Positions 1-11,869 of a DNA stretch of 64,000 bases are shown here, piece after piece (within the stretch, counting starts at the first letter, position 1; each line of letters begins with the position of its first letter). Under the pieces are notes generated by a model that saw only the letters and a program-made list of their open reading frames with translations, was not told the origin of the DNA and did not search any database. Origin of the DNA: Incurvaria masculella. Its lineage: Eukaryota > Arthropoda > Insecta > Lepidoptera > Incurvariidae. A program made the position numbers and the translations under genes. The stretch is from the NCBI GenBank assembly GCA_946894095.1, contig OX335643.1, forward strand, positions 10,093,036 through 10,157,035. The letters run 5' to 3'.

Positions 1-138
1 ACCTTATTTCAAATGCTTTGTCAGGTGTCATTCTAATGTTCGAATCCTTCATCTAACTCGAAAAAATATCGTCTTCATTTATCGGGTCAGTAAACTTAGG
101 AATGCTAAAACAGGTATTTTCACGAAAGCAAAACGTAG

Positions 139-245
139 GATACTTTAAACATGGTGTGAATAAGCGGCTGGCCGGCTGACATGGTTTTCGCAGCCCCTGT
201 GAGAGTTCGAAATCCAATGGGCATCGTCTGGGACTATATTGTGGA
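139..245 (+). mobile_element. jockey-like LINE 3' fragment
   Basis: CATGGTTTTCGCAGCCCC and flanks match, in reverse complement, the LINE end at 28990-29065, including the tract after the last RT residues. It is decayed. Confidence 0.6.
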
Positions 246-250
246 CATGT

Positions 251-1534
251 CGCGTTATCCGTTAATAACAACAAACTGAAATAGAAATCACTAGAGATCA
301 CTACAGTCGTATCCTGGGAACTGAGTCAACGAGCGCAGTAATGCAACTCAATGCAGCTCAAAGCTATCAATCTTGGAAACGTGATTCTCTCCATTGGTTA
401 CAAGGACCGGACATTTTTCGCGCGCAGTCGTGTCTGGAATTGTAATCTGTCCATTACGCGCCTATATGGAACTCCTACCATGTTACTGTTCTTGAAGCGT
501 TCAAACCTTGTTAGCTTAAACAACTTTTATATATTTACAAGCCTTCGTTTAACATGCTGTGTTCATATGATTAAGAAATATCTATATAGCCTAGCTTAGT
601 TGAGGAAAACCTGAGGCTATTCATATTTAAGTATAATTATTTTTTACTTAATTTATGCAATAAATACATTTGAATTTAAAAAAATCTGGTTCAACTGCTA
701 AATTTTTCAAGGGGGAAGCATCATTAAGTCTAAAAAGCACAAGATTCTTCACAGGGTCCAAAACCCATACCTTTTCATATCCCATACCAAAATACATATA
801 TTTTCAATTAGGTTAGACTTTTTCTTTTTTAACCAAATGCAGAAATCTGAATAGAAACATATTGCATAATTTATTCATCTATAAATAATATTTTTGCTTA
901 ATTCTAACAATTATATTACTTTTAAATGTTTAATGCAAAACATTTTTTATTTCATTTAAAAAAATAAGCAATCCAAACAATACGAAAGAGCAATGAACAA
1001 TGTGAATAAAGTCTGAGTCTGAAGCTCGGAGTTTCACTACTATTCTATCACTTATTTTCAAAGGTACATTTTTATGGCGCAACCAATTGACTCGCCCTAG
1101 CTTCTTAAAAGATAACGGACCCCTGTCCAGCCGTATATTACCTACCTAAGGACCTACAACTACGTACAACTTCCGTGACCTTGAACATCCGTCAATGAGA
1201 AAAAAAGTCAACCACTTCGCCATTCATTATAGCGTGACTAAACGGTCGCATTTGCTTCGACAAATGTTTGTACGATTGTTTAGGAGTCTCCATCTGAGGG
1301 AGACATGTTGCATCTTGCAAGCCACTAATGAGCAAGCATGCGTAAGGTTATCAGATTCGTGCGAACACCTGCGAGCATGGAGGTGACCTTCACGCCTGCG
1401 AGGACACATTTTTCAGCATCCTCTATTCAAAAGTGTAGTGGATTCATAATTGTTTTTCATGATAGTTCATTTTTATTTGATACAATTTTCTAATCTATCA
1501 AAATTCTATCCATATTATTTATTCTATAATTTAT
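251..1534. other. AT-rich intergenic stretch, no supported feature
   Basis: Only short open frames without family similarity are seen. A poly(A)-rich section runs from about 640 to 970. No repeat family was recognised with confidence. Confidence 0.5.
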
Positions 1535-1909
1535 ATTCTATATTATTAAAATATTTTCGGATAGACAGTGTTATAAATCGCTTACTTGTTTTAGTCGACG
1601 TTTCGTCCACCGCATTGTGGACTTCTTCAGGACTCGCGGCGCGACCTGGAGGACTTCCGACACGTCGTCCAGTCAGAAATCAACTGCAGGTCGCCGGCTG
1701 CGAAGATTGTAGCTGTGGGTAGCTCCAGCCGCTGATGAGGGTAGTTCCACAGCACGTTGCTCAGCGATGAATTTGTCCGTGCAAACGATGCTTACGGTTC
1801 GCGCCGCGAGTCCTGAAGAAGTCCACAATGCGGTGGACGAAACGTCGACTTAAACAAGTAAGCGATTTATAACACTGTCTATCCGAAAACATTTTAATAA
1901 TAATGTGTA
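1535..1909. repeat. Foldback (long inverted repeat) element
   Basis: The left arm 1535-1651 (ATTTTCGGATAGACAGTG... CGACGTTTCG... GACTCGCGGCGCG) is repeated inverted at 1798-1909, with about 150 bases between. Weaker similarity extends outward. The CGACGTTTCG core also occurs in the element at 63284. Confidence 0.8.
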
Positions 1910-2064
1910 ACAACAGTGAAAGTTTAAATAAACATATATATTCTATATGTTCTATAATAAATAAAGAAGCCATATATAATGGACATAGATGGCTGATACC
2001 ACACCTATGTATACGTCATTAAATTGCTAGAATCATTTCTATCGTTCTTGGCTAGGATCTTATT

Positions 2065-2120
2065 TTTAACCGACTTAAACAAAAAGGAAGAGGTTCTTAA
2101 TTCGTCGGCATTTTTTTTTA
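2065..2120 (+). repeat. Short lepidopteran repeat (CCGACTT...GAGGTTCT type)
   Basis: AACCGACTTAAACAAAAAGG then GAGGTTCTTAATTCGTCGG. Other copies lie at 3990, 8018, 30119, 38160 (minus), 42122 and 47800 (minus). Confidence 0.6.
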
Positions 2121-2285
2121 TTGCTGGATTTAACTGGAAACATGGATAATTTTAATTGCCGCCACTATGACCATCGTTCATGAAATTTGATTTTACCAAC
2201 CCGGGGGTAAGACCTGAAGTTTCAACTGGAATCCAAACCACGAGCGATGCAACTGGGTGGACTCGGTGGGTAGTGGGACTACTAG
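2109..2285 (-). mobile_element. SINE body fragment, decayed
   Basis: Contains ATTTAACTGGAAACATGGAT, ACCAACCCGGG and the CCAAACCACG block of the common SINE body, reading tail-first on this strand. Confidence 0.5.
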
Positions 2286-2940
2286 TAATATTTTAAGGTT
2301 CAACGATTTCAAAATGTATTGTTCTCCCTTTATATCCGTATAAAATGAAATTAAATTAAATGGGACCACTTGCATTATGTTGAAGTGCCTGAATCCATTG
2401 GTACCGTTCTGTTCAAGACACCAGGTGTGCTAATTGGCGCGCATTCTATAAAAAAATCAATGGTGCTTATTTTTTTTCCAATGAAAGTAACGAATGCTAC
2501 CTATGTTATATAATAACTATTTCATAGGTGCGCCCACAAGAAATAGAATCGATTTTCATCATAAGAACATACTGTAAAATGAAGTTACATAACCAATGAT
2601 ATGTTGCTCAGATGGAACTAGCGTAACTTAACCCACGTAATGCCGCTATGAAGATTGAAGTGACTATCTTAAACTTTCAAAATATGCGAGAACAATTACG
2701 TAAACAACTTCTAAAACAAAGTTATTTCATTTATCTCTATAAATACGCAAACATGGCCAGTTTCCTTGGACATAAGAGTCGTATGAAGGGCGTGAAATAT
2801 TGTAAATACCAGAGTATTACAAGTTTGATTGCCACACATTATCTTACGCCTGTCGTGTTATAAGACAACCCTTTTTGAGTAAAGATGGTCGTCAATATGA
2901 TTTAAGAGGAACATAAAAATAACTGATTTCTGGACGGATT
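2286..2940. other. No supported feature
   Basis: AT-rich unique sequence; the 71-codon open frame at 2648 shows no recognisable domain. Confidence 0.4.
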
Positions 2941-2944
2941 TATA

Positions 2945-3012
2945 AGGCTTGTAGGGGTTACGCCTGTGATCTAGGATCAAGTGTCGAAGGTTCTAAACCC
3001 AGGTTGTGTACC
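2945..3012 (+). repeat. tRNA-like SINE head remnant
   Basis: GGCTTGTAGGGGTTACGCC resembles an A box and GAAGGTTCTAAACCC a B box, with the usual spacing. The stems do not close, so it is not a tRNA gene. Confidence 0.35.
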
Positions 3013-3019
3013 TGTGCCT

Positions 3020-4828
3020 TTATTATCTTAGATTGAAATGTGCGTTTTTATGGGATTGCGAGTTGTTTGGAATGATTGTATGATTGTAGCACTCGTTTCC
3101 TACTTGGCAGAATCTCACCAAGATTTGTATTATGGCTTGATGAAGAAAAATGAAATTTGTCCGTATTTTGCGCTCAGTTAAATGTGGTCGTGTATAAACA
3201 AACGGACGGTCCTCCCATGGTACATAATAACATGAATAATTGTAATGTATTAAAATAAGATATTTGAAATCATACACGTACATACTTACAATGATGGGAA
3301 AAATGTACGTCGAAGATAATCTAATATTTTATTAAAATTGGACGGATCGTTTAGCTTTATTCGTTTGAACTCATTGTTGAATTCGTTGTTTATTCGTAAG
3401 GGTCTCACTTCAAATGTACTCTGAATTAAGAGACAATTTAAGTATTGAAATTAACGAACAAGACCTTTCCACGAGTATCGCCCGAATCCTCCATTAGAAT
3501 TTTATTTTTTCTTAATCAAAGATCATTTAAAGCGTCCGTTAAACATTAAGTTAAAATCAATGTTTGATAATAAGTATAATTCATTCATCATTCATTCGAA
3601 ATCACATTCAGATCTACGAATTTAATTTATAAAATATACTCAGAAAATTCTTTAGAAAATAAAAAAAAACTGTGTATATTCAAAAATAAAGGCCCACTCT
3701 ATGCATTTTATCGAGTGACCGCCCGGAGAGGTGGGCGGGTAGGGCACACTTGGTGGGCGCCGCAAGTGGCTTTGTTCTCTGTTCCGATGGCTCAAGGCGC
3801 TTCTCGAGTAGACGTGTGTAGAACAGCACTCAGCCCAACACTGAAACTTGAAGAGCGAACGTTTGCCTTTGTATCATTTGATATTTTTGTATGTTTTCAA
3901 ACGTTACGAAATTGTCGTTTTCCACGACGGGATAGGCGACCGAAATTCATTCGTACAGCGGCAGTGTAGCTGAACTGAGTGTAGTTTAACCGACTTAAAA
4001 AAAACAGGAGGTTCTCAATTCGTCTGTATGTTTTTTTGTGTGTATGTTACTCGATATACTGTCAACCGATTTGAATAGTTCTTCTTCTCGTTAGTAGTGT
4101 ATATCTCAGGGGTGTATGTATCTCAATTATTGTTGATCTGATCGCTACCAAACTTCACAGCTGGACTAATCTGTAGATTGTTTAAACATTAAAAGTTAAA
4201 CAAGAGGTTGAAGGCAAGAATTAATGTTTTGACAGCATAAGGTTCGCGTCAGTGTCGCTCTCTCTTTGATAGGAAATGTGTCGGACACATTTTCCCTTCT
4301 AGCTTCCATCCGCGAAACGATAAGGAACATATCAATTCGAAAATCGAGGTATATAATATTTAACAATGGAAAATAATGTTTAAAACTTCTTGCGATGTAG
4401 ACGGAACGCAAGTTTCCCACACTTTTCAAAGCTAACTCAACACCTTGAGCTATCCTTGGGCGAAGGCGGTGCGGGGTAGGCGGAGGTGGGGGAGGGGCTC
4501 AGATCCCGCGTGCCTTTAGATTTATGGCGTACCTGCCGTGTGAATTGCATTGTACGCTTCGCAGATTAATTGCTTACCTCCGAGTAAACTACCTTTTATT
4601 GCGTCAATAAATTGTAATTTATTAATTTGATTGCATAGAGGTATTTCGATAATTTTCGATGTAATTATTCTTCTGTCTTAGACCTAATGATGCGTCGGTA
4701 TTTTGACGATAACATAACGCATGATCTGAATTCTTTAATATAACTGGTCACGGAATGGTAATACCATAAGCAAAATTAGAATCGAACAGTCAGAGTAGCA
4801 TGTGAGCAGGATTATGTATTATTTTTTT
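3020..4828. other. Intergenic, no gene recognised
   Basis: Mostly AT-rich. A GC-richer island at 3715-3970 has an 84-codon frame with no recognisable domain. A short CCGACTT repeat is at 3990-4030. GC-rich simple sequence lies at 4460-4500. Confidence 0.4.
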
Positions 4829-5211
4829 ATGCAACCTGACATGGATGGCTATTAGCCCAATAAACCACATTCCCGAAAAAATTGGGTGCCATGCCAGGAC
4901 CTTCCGTTTATGTGCATGGCTATACTGACCTGGATGGAAAAACGCGAACAATTTTCAATTCCTGCTTCAACCATAGTTTCATCCAATGCTGTACTACCAA
5001 CCCGGGCTGACACTACTATCTAGTAGGAGAAGGGGAGCTTCTGTTTTAAATGGGTTCGGAACCATGGAGCAGCTTGCATTCATAACAAAATGCACTTATC
5101 CAACTCAGAAATAGAAAGAAAGTGGTACATGACGGGGGTGAAGATTTGAATCCATAACCTATCGCTTGAAAGGAAAGGGCTCTATCCCCTACACCACGAG
5201 CTGTATATAAA
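4829..5211 (-). mobile_element. SINE with tRNA-like head
   Basis: On the minus strand the head GTGGTGTAGGGGATAGAGCC (A box) and GGATTCAAATC (B box) sit at 5211-5140. The common body (CGGGTTGGTAGT..., CCAGGTCAGTATAGCC) and a short A tail follow. It is a tRNA-derived (SINE2-type) member sharing the body used by the 5S-headed copies. Confidence 0.7.
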
Positions 5212-5734
5212 ATAAATATACTTTTTCGTACTAAGCAAGCACGTTCCTTTTTACAACGAATGTGATATGTATATATCACGGAATATTGACCGTTAAGCCA
5301 GGACAGATTAATTAAATAAAGAGAGCTGTAAAGAGAAAAAATAACAAACATTAGCCAAGCATAGGCAAACAAGATGCTCCTAACTATATAGTTAATAGTA
5401 TTAGTTGATGCCAAAATAACCTTCATGCAATTTAATAAATATGATTCACAAAATATAAAATGCATAAAATTGGCGTTTAAAATCAAAAGACCCGCAACAA
5501 ATTAGATATTTCATTAGGAATTATGTAGTAAAATATCAGGTTACTGTCGCAATCGAATCAAATATAAAAATTAATTCGCATATTATTTACGACAAGTATT
5601 TAGCACACACACGAGTCGCATTTCGTGATGTCTTCATGTACCTACCGAGGCACATCCTTGACTAAACACTCCTCATATTCTGTAGTGAGTCAACTTAGAC
5701 CAGGAGCGAGCTTTGATATTTACATTTCATTTCA

Positions 5735-5860
5735 TTTCATTTATTTAAACTTTTTGGTAGTCAAACTACACCAAGTTACGTCACAAAGATCCTCGGATTC
5801 GATTAACCCAGTAAAGAAGAACCCGCAAAGAAACTTCACGGGTTCTATCTATCATCGGCT
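5735..5860. repeat. Dispersed repeat 'GGTAGTCAAACTACACCAAG'
   Basis: Preceded by a TTTCA microsatellite; the same block with AGAACCCGCAAAGAAACTTC occurs again at 34225-34325. It probably belongs to a LINE or SINE end. Confidence 0.55.
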
Positions 5861-5940
5861 TCAAACATTATCATTCGAAAGGATTTAGGCAATCGTCCGC
5901 CTATTGGTAACACTCTGATTGAAATTATTTTGAAGACAAC

Positions 5941-6186
5941 TTTTTTGTAACTGGATATGGATAGCTAATACCACACTTACTGACATGATATTAGCCAAAT
6001 ACACCACGTGGGAGTCAGGTCCCATGCCAGGACCTTACTGTTATCGCACGGTCACATTGATGTCACTAGATAGAAAACATGGACTAATTTCATTGCCGCT
6101 TCGACCATTCGTTCATTCCATGCGATGGTGCCAACCGGGCAGGATTAACCCTACTACCTTGTGAGAAAGGAAGGGGAGCTCCCTTA
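5941..6186 (-). mobile_element. SINE body, head missing
   Basis: Carries the blocks ACTGGATATGGATAGCTAAT, CCATGCCAGGACCTT, CGCTTCGACCATTCGTTCAT and CAACCGGGCAGG. Ends in the GGAAGGGGAGCT block with no 5S or tRNA head. Confidence 0.65.
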
Positions 6187-6634
6187 TTCGCATCTTACGA
6201 CATGTACGGTGGGCCCACGAGTCGCCTTCAAAAAGACAAATAATCAAAACGACAAAAAAATATTTTTTTAAAATAGCTTGCAGAGCGACAAAAGACAGAT
6301 CGTAAAATTTTTTGTCGTTCTGATTTTTGGGATTCTGCAATCAAGCATTTTTAAAAGGTACATAAATCATTGCAAAACAAATAAAAATTCTACTAAACTT
6401 GTTTTCGTTTTAGGTGCCGGCATCTACACGTGCTGTGTGGGTTCCGGCACTCATCTTATCTTAGATACAATAAAAATAAGTGGATACGCAAGAAATATAA
6501 TCTTTTTCTAACGGTTTTCCTTTGGGGATCCTGTGGCTTGATGAAGAATGAAAATTAATATTTTTTTGTACAATTAAAAATTAATAGCATAATCTAGGTT
6601 CTAATTAGTTGGTGCATAATAACAGAAGTGTGCC

Positions 6635-7016
6635 TTTTTTTTTTTTTTTATGTGACTGGACATGGATGGCTAATACCACAAGTTCTGTCATGGTATTAGC
6701 CCAACACACCACATGGGAACTAGGTGCCATGCCAGAACCTTCCTTATATTGCACGGCTACATTGAACTGGATGGAAAACACGGACAATTTTCATTGCCGC
6801 TTCGACCATCGTTCATCCAATGCGATGGTACCAACCCGGGCGGGATAAACCCTACCACCTAGTAAGTAAGGAAGGGGACCTACAGCTTAACGTGGAATCT
6901 GAACCACGGCCAGCCTCTCTCAACGGTCGAATGGTCACCCATCCAAGACCAGACCGGACCCAGCGTTGCTTAACTTCGGAGAGCGATCGCCGAAGTGTCG
7001 CGCCACTGGGCCATAT
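6635..7016 (-). mobile_element. Full-length 5S-rRNA-derived SINE (SINE3 type)
   Basis: The minus-strand head GGCCCAGTGGCGCGACACTT is followed by CGAAGTTAAGCAACGC and CTTGGATGGGTGACC, the middle and 3' part of 5S rRNA including the internal promoter region. Then comes the body, and a 15-base A tail at 6635-6649 (T run on +). Nearly identical to the copy at 12572. Confidence 0.8.
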
Positions 7017-7062
7017 ATATAATAATAATACTAAATAATACCATAGCCGCAGACTATAATTT

Positions 7063-7247
7063 CTTCCTTACTTACTAGGTGGTAGAGTTGATCCCGCCCA
7101 GGTTGGTAACATCGCATTGAATGAACGATGGTCGAAGCGGCAATGAAAATCGTCCGTGTTTTCCATCCAGTACAATTTAGATGAGCAATATAAGAAAGGT
7201 CCTGGCATGGCAACTAGTTCCCATGTGGTGTGTTAGGCTAATATCTC
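7063..7247 (+). mobile_element. SINE body fragment, head-to-head with the 6635 copy
   Basis: CTTCCTTACTTACTAGGTGG through TGTGGTGTGTTAGGCTAAT; it lacks both head and tail. It lies 47 bases from the head of the opposite copy, making an inverted pair. Confidence 0.7.
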
Positions 7248-7780
7248 ACCCTAAAAATAATAAAATTATCTGTTTCTCCTAGAGCAATGAGCCATTATTT
7301 ATTTCTTTACTTTACCTTGTGCATAGTTTTATTTGTACAACCCGTAGGAAAAGAATTTATAATAAATTCTGGCGTCCGTAGGTTCGTATATTTCAATGTT
7401 TAAAATAATGGTATAGCTTACATCGAAATAGTTATTTTAGGTCATCCATGGCTATATCATCACATTAACTTTAGTTTCCTGTCAGTATATCGTTACCAGC
7501 TCGCAGTCTAACTAAAATAGCACAACTCCGTCCAAATAATAACTCGTCGCTCTTCACGTTATTAGAATAAAATCAGAAAACGACTCGTAACCTATTAAGG
7601 TTATTTATTATGAAAGCTCTTATAATATTGTAACCAATGGTTGGCAATTATTGAAATCGATTTTGACCAAGAACACAGCAAAAGTCGCTTTACAAATATA
7701 AAACCCTTTCAGCCTAAAGTAAACCTTTCATGACATAGTGCTCATAATTTTATGTATATAATGGATAAGACATTAACCAT
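7248..7780. other. No supported feature
   Basis: AT-rich unique sequence without coding or repeat signals I recognise. Confidence 0.4.
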
Positions 7781-7920
7781 TATCTCATTAATTTAAGTTT
7801 CAGCGACGTCTACATCTGAACAATTGTAATCAGATTTTGGGCGTGACATTATCGTGAGATTTTAAAAAACTGATTGCAATGCTTCAAATTTAGATGTCGC
7901 TGAAACTCAAATTGCTCATT
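7781..7920. repeat. Short foldback element
   Basis: TTTAAGTTTCAGCGACGTCT and AGATGTCGCTGAAACTCAAA form imperfect inverted arms around about 60 bases. A fragment of the left arm recurs near 30375-30425. Confidence 0.6.
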
Positions 7921-8379
7921 GCTAGTAGTTCTCATAGCTTCAAATGCAGTAAATACAAACTAAATTTCAAATTTTATTCATATTATCAATGGTTTTGATG
8001 GATTTCGATAATCTTAACCAACTTCAAAAAAAAGGAGGAGGTTCTCAATTCGTCGAAATCATCTTTTTTATTAAAACATATCCAAAAATATCTGATATTT
8101 TTCGACTGATAGTTTCAATTGACAGTTTCTAGTCGTATCTCCATTTCATCTGTTCGGAAGAACAAACAATTATTCGAAATATGTATCTAGTAGTTTTACA
8201 ATGTTCCGAGCGATATTTCCTAACACGCTTAAACATAACACGCATATTAATTATATCCGTCCCTGAACTGTTCGATTATGACTTATAAATCAAACTGTTC
8301 ATTAATTTTAATTTGTTAATAAAAATATTCACGACTCGTGCTCGTCTTAGCATTGAAATCGTCCTTACACGGTCCTTAC

Positions 8380-8460
8380 CGCGGCACGGAACGGGCGCGG
8401 GCGGCGCGGCGGCGGTGCAGGAACTTGACGGACGGACGGACAATAATTTGATTAATTAAC
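8380..8460. repeat. GC-rich simple sequence and GGAC microsatellite
   Basis: GGCGCGGCGGCGGTGCAGG, then GACGGACGGACGGA. It is an isolated GC island in AT-rich DNA. Confidence 0.5.
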
Positions 8461-8760
8461 CTCTTTATACTGTATCATTCTGATTAATATATTATTCATT
8501 AACTAATATAACATATTAAGTACATAATGGAATCCTATAGGAATTGCACAAAAGATAAGATTGATGATCGCCGTGTCGGTACTGCGTAGAAAACGAATAT
8601 GTGCAGATGTGTCCGTAGCGAGCAAATGCTGTTTAGTATTTGTATCTGCCTCTCGTTTTGAATACCAAAGGTATGGAACCGACAATGCGCACTATTTTAT
8701 TTCCTTAATTATTAAAATAGAGAAATACCTACAATTGGTTTCCAAAATATGCGTTACTAC

Positions 8761-9419
8761 GGGCCGAGTGCACGAAAGGACAAAAAATCAAAATCAAGGT
8801 CAACGTACGATTAAACACCTCACTTTGCATGGACAGAAGCCCGATTCTGCTATTTGTCCAATTTCAAACCATTCCGTATAAGTTATGTTTCCATCAAACA
8901 TAACACGCTAAGTTTCGAGTGCGGTTTCCAAAAATCGGTATTCAGCTAATTCACACAGGCGTTTTGTTATTGTCTATGGAGTGGTTTGTCTTGCGCGCCG
9001 CCTACAGGGTAAAATAACCTGTCACGATTTTGACAGTTATTTTCTCACTCAAATATGACATACGAAAAGAAAGAGACAGCGATATGCCAACGTAATGTAG
9101 AAAAGTGATATTCGAAGTTCGGTGATGCGATGCCCCGAATTTGACAAATAGAATTCTCAAAACCACAAGTATTCGGCAAAACACACGGCCCACGAGAACA
9201 TGAGCGCGCGTTACGAGTTTGCGCATGCGTTTTGCAAACTGCGCTAGTAGAATACCATTTCGCGCGAAACATGCGGTTTTGAGAAAACACAAACATAACG
9301 CGCGCAGTTATCAATTAGCAGAATAAGGCTTCAGTATGGAAGGCACTCCATGCGGTTCAGTAATGTGACGTGTTTGAACATTGATTAACTCGACCGTCTC
9401 TTCGTGCAATCGGGGCTAC
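8761..9419 (+). mobile_element. GGGCCGAGTGCACGAA MITE, split by an insertion
   Basis: Left half 8761-8835 and right half 9333-9419 together equal the intact copy at 60020-60180. The ends are near-inverted (GGCCGAGTGCACGAA / TTCGTGCAATCGGGGCT). The interruption is the element at 8836-9332. Confidence 0.8.
8836..9332. mobile_element. Nested ~497-bp MITE with GAAGCC...ATTCTGCTA inverted ends
   Basis: Left end GAAGCCCGATTCTGCTATTT; right end, reversed, GAAGCCTTATTCTGCTAATT. It sits exactly between the two halves of another MITE, which fixes its borders. No long open frame and no clear target-site duplication are seen. Confidence 0.75.
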
Positions 9420-10087
9420 AAGTGCTGCAATTGTTTACCGTTTCTTTTGGACTTTGTTTTGTTTTTTAATCTAAACGTCTCGAAAACGAAAAGAGATATC
9501 GAAAATATATAAATAATGACCATGGAGAATTTAAAGGATTTCAAGGTGATACCATTATTGTTATTAAGGGTAGCTGGTTAACAGTTTTGGTGATTTCACA
9601 TATTTATTTTAGAATCTGGTCATTTGTCATATCGAGACAACTATTTTGGATATCGTTTAATTTTATGATGCATGAAATAAAAATAAGTAATATCTTTATA
9701 TTATTATAAAATATGTTATATATTTCTATCATTTATGTATTGATGCTTGATTGAAGTTCTCCCTTTCTTTTAAGTCATTTTCAATGCGCCGAAAGGTCAT
9801 GGGGCCATGAGTTCATTGGATTTGAGTGTGTAGATGCAGATGTATCTCCCTGTAAATAAAGAGTTAGTGCAGCGAACATTCTATGTTAAGCGAACTGACT
9901 GGCCGGCGCAGCGCCTCGTGCGCAAACGAACTCTTTATCTTTATTATATTAAGTGTAAATGTTACTTTATAATGTGCCGAGTGGGTAAATATAATGCAAC
10001 TGAGCCAACTTCATTTATTCAACTGCCACGCAGGTATCCGGATTTAATAAATTTTAGGATTTTAGGATTAAATTTTAATAAATTTAT
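9420..10087. other. No supported feature
   Basis: AT-rich; the 97-codon frame at 9834 shows no recognisable domain. Confidence 0.4.
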
Positions 10088-10235
10088 GAATGAAAATTGT
10101 CTGTGTTTTCCATCCGGTTCAATGTAGCCGTGCAATATAAGAAAGCTCTTGGAATGGCATCTAGTTTGCATGAGATTTTGTAGGCTAACATCATGACAGT
10201 AGGTGTGATATTAGCCATCCACGTCCAGTCACATA
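10088..10235 (+). mobile_element. SINE 3' fragment
   Basis: GTGTTTTCCATCCGGTTCAA through GCCATCCACGTCCAGTCACA and a short A tail. A decayed Helitron-like tail (GAGCGGAGCCGGGAACTTCA) follows at about 10290-10325. Confidence 0.65.
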
Positions 10236-10580
10236 CAAAAAAAGTAATAGCGCGGCCGGGCGATGCTTCCCTCGGGTGATTGTCCAAAACGTTATAGACA
10301 CGAGCGGAGCCGGGAACTTCAGCTAATGCAAAAATAAAAATAATGTTTACTCTACTCACCACGAAATGATTGTCACGTAAAATATATATGTTGAAATGTT
10401 AATTGAGAGAGGTACCAATCCCCAATGCGCGTTTCCGGCGCGACTCTTATCTGTGCACCGTCGGGGAACACGCTCAAATATTTTATGGTGTCCTGCAGCG
10501 ATACATAGCAGCCACATTCCGCTTCTATAGTGAAAAAATCGCTATAAAATATCTGCAAAATTATGTTCGTGACAATAAAT

Positions 10581-10628
10581 AAAAAGCGGACTTTAACCAA
10601 CATTGCGGTTGGTTAAAGTCCGCTTTTT
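10581..10628. repeat. Perfect hairpin, 21-bp arms and 6-nt loop
   Basis: AAAAAGCGGACTTTAACCAA (+C) at 10581-10601 is exactly inverted at 10608-10628. It is not part of a repeat I recognise. Confidence 0.9.
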
Positions 10629-11049
10629 CCCCTTGAAGGATTTCGCATTTCTATCTGCGTCGAGTTTTTTATTTCAAGTTCAAAACGGGAAGTAAAAAAG
10701 AGCCAGAAACATGAGAAATCTTATTAAAACGCTTATTAAGTTGATAGTAACGGTCAAAACAATTTTTCAACCCACTCATTTTCGGATATCCTGCGGCGAT
10801 GTCATGTGGCGTTTAGATTTGTACCCAGATCTAATCTCATTAATCATTCATTCATCTCTCTAATCATGTACTTTCGTACGTTAAAAGCGCCGGTCGATAA
10901 GTTAGTTAGTAAATTGTGTTGTTAGTGTATTTTTGAATAAATCTCCAAGAGGACAGAACTACGAAAAAAACATCGGACACAATTTCATATTTCAGTTCTC
11001 TTTATGTCAGCGCGGCATATAACATGCGCAGTGTCATCACATAAGAGGT
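10629..11049. other. No supported feature
   Basis: Unique AT-rich sequence. Confidence 0.4.
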
Positions 11050-11107
11050 GTCCGAAGATTCCCAGGGGCAGCCAAGTGCTTCTATGCATCATGTTTGAAG
11101 GACCCGC
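11050..11107 (-). mobile_element. jockey-like LINE 3' fragment
   Basis: AAGTGCTTCTATGCATCATG and TTTGAAGGACC match the LINE end near 29038-29070. A foldback element follows immediately. Confidence 0.5.
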
Positions 11108-11249
11108 AGTGCGATTACGAAGCGCGTAATGAGGTGCGGCACCTACCCTAAACTGCTACAGCTGTCGCATACAATATCTGTCAGTTTACCGTCAGATTGG
11201 GGTAGGTGCAGAACCTACAGCTCATTTTGCACTTCGTAATCGCACTGCC
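11106..11249. repeat. Foldback element, ~144 bp
   Basis: Ends CGCAGTGCGATTACGAAG and CTTCGTAATCGCACTGCCG are inverted copies; the inner GGTGCGGCACCTACCC and GGGTAGGTGCAGAACC also pair. Confidence 0.75.
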
Positions 11250-11869
11250 GGTTGTTCTTAGGAGCGCGTGCGCTCCATAGTTTTGTTAAAGGATCGGTTT
11301 GTAATAATGTTGGAATTGTCGACGGAGAATGCGTGCATTCCCAGCTTGCTCCGCATTGAACAATGGGACGAAGAGATAGCGGCAAGCATGTCCTTCCACC
11401 TTTGCATCGCATGCCCCCATTGCACGTCCAGTAATTTTATCTAGCTATGCGTATTTTTTTTAATACCGATCTAGGAGGTAACGGAATAGCGATGGTGACC
11501 TCCGCTCCGCGCAGGCTCTATAAAACCGCTCGCCCGCGTTATAAAGTCCGCAATAAAAGGCAAATTAAAAAGTGCTCTATCCAGGTCACGCACACATGCA
11601 CAACCCCTCGCCACACGAACACTGTGCGTCGTGACATGGACGGCGCTACGCTAAACCAATTTATTGTTAAGTACACAAAGCATTTAACTCACTCGCTGTA
11701 CATTAAACAGGACGTAACTTCTGGAAATTATTCTTGTGGTCGAAATAAAAAAGAAATATACTTGCCAGCACACTAGCTGTAACAGCATACTAACGGGATT
11801 AGCCTGTAGGCTGTGGCCTGGCTGGGCTTTTATTTACTTGCTTGTGTCATAAGATTGACAGGATGCTGG

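Noticed and set aside
3715..3969. 84-codon open frame as a gene
   Set aside because: No family similarity, splice structure or conservation evidence; length is within chance for a GC-richer patch.
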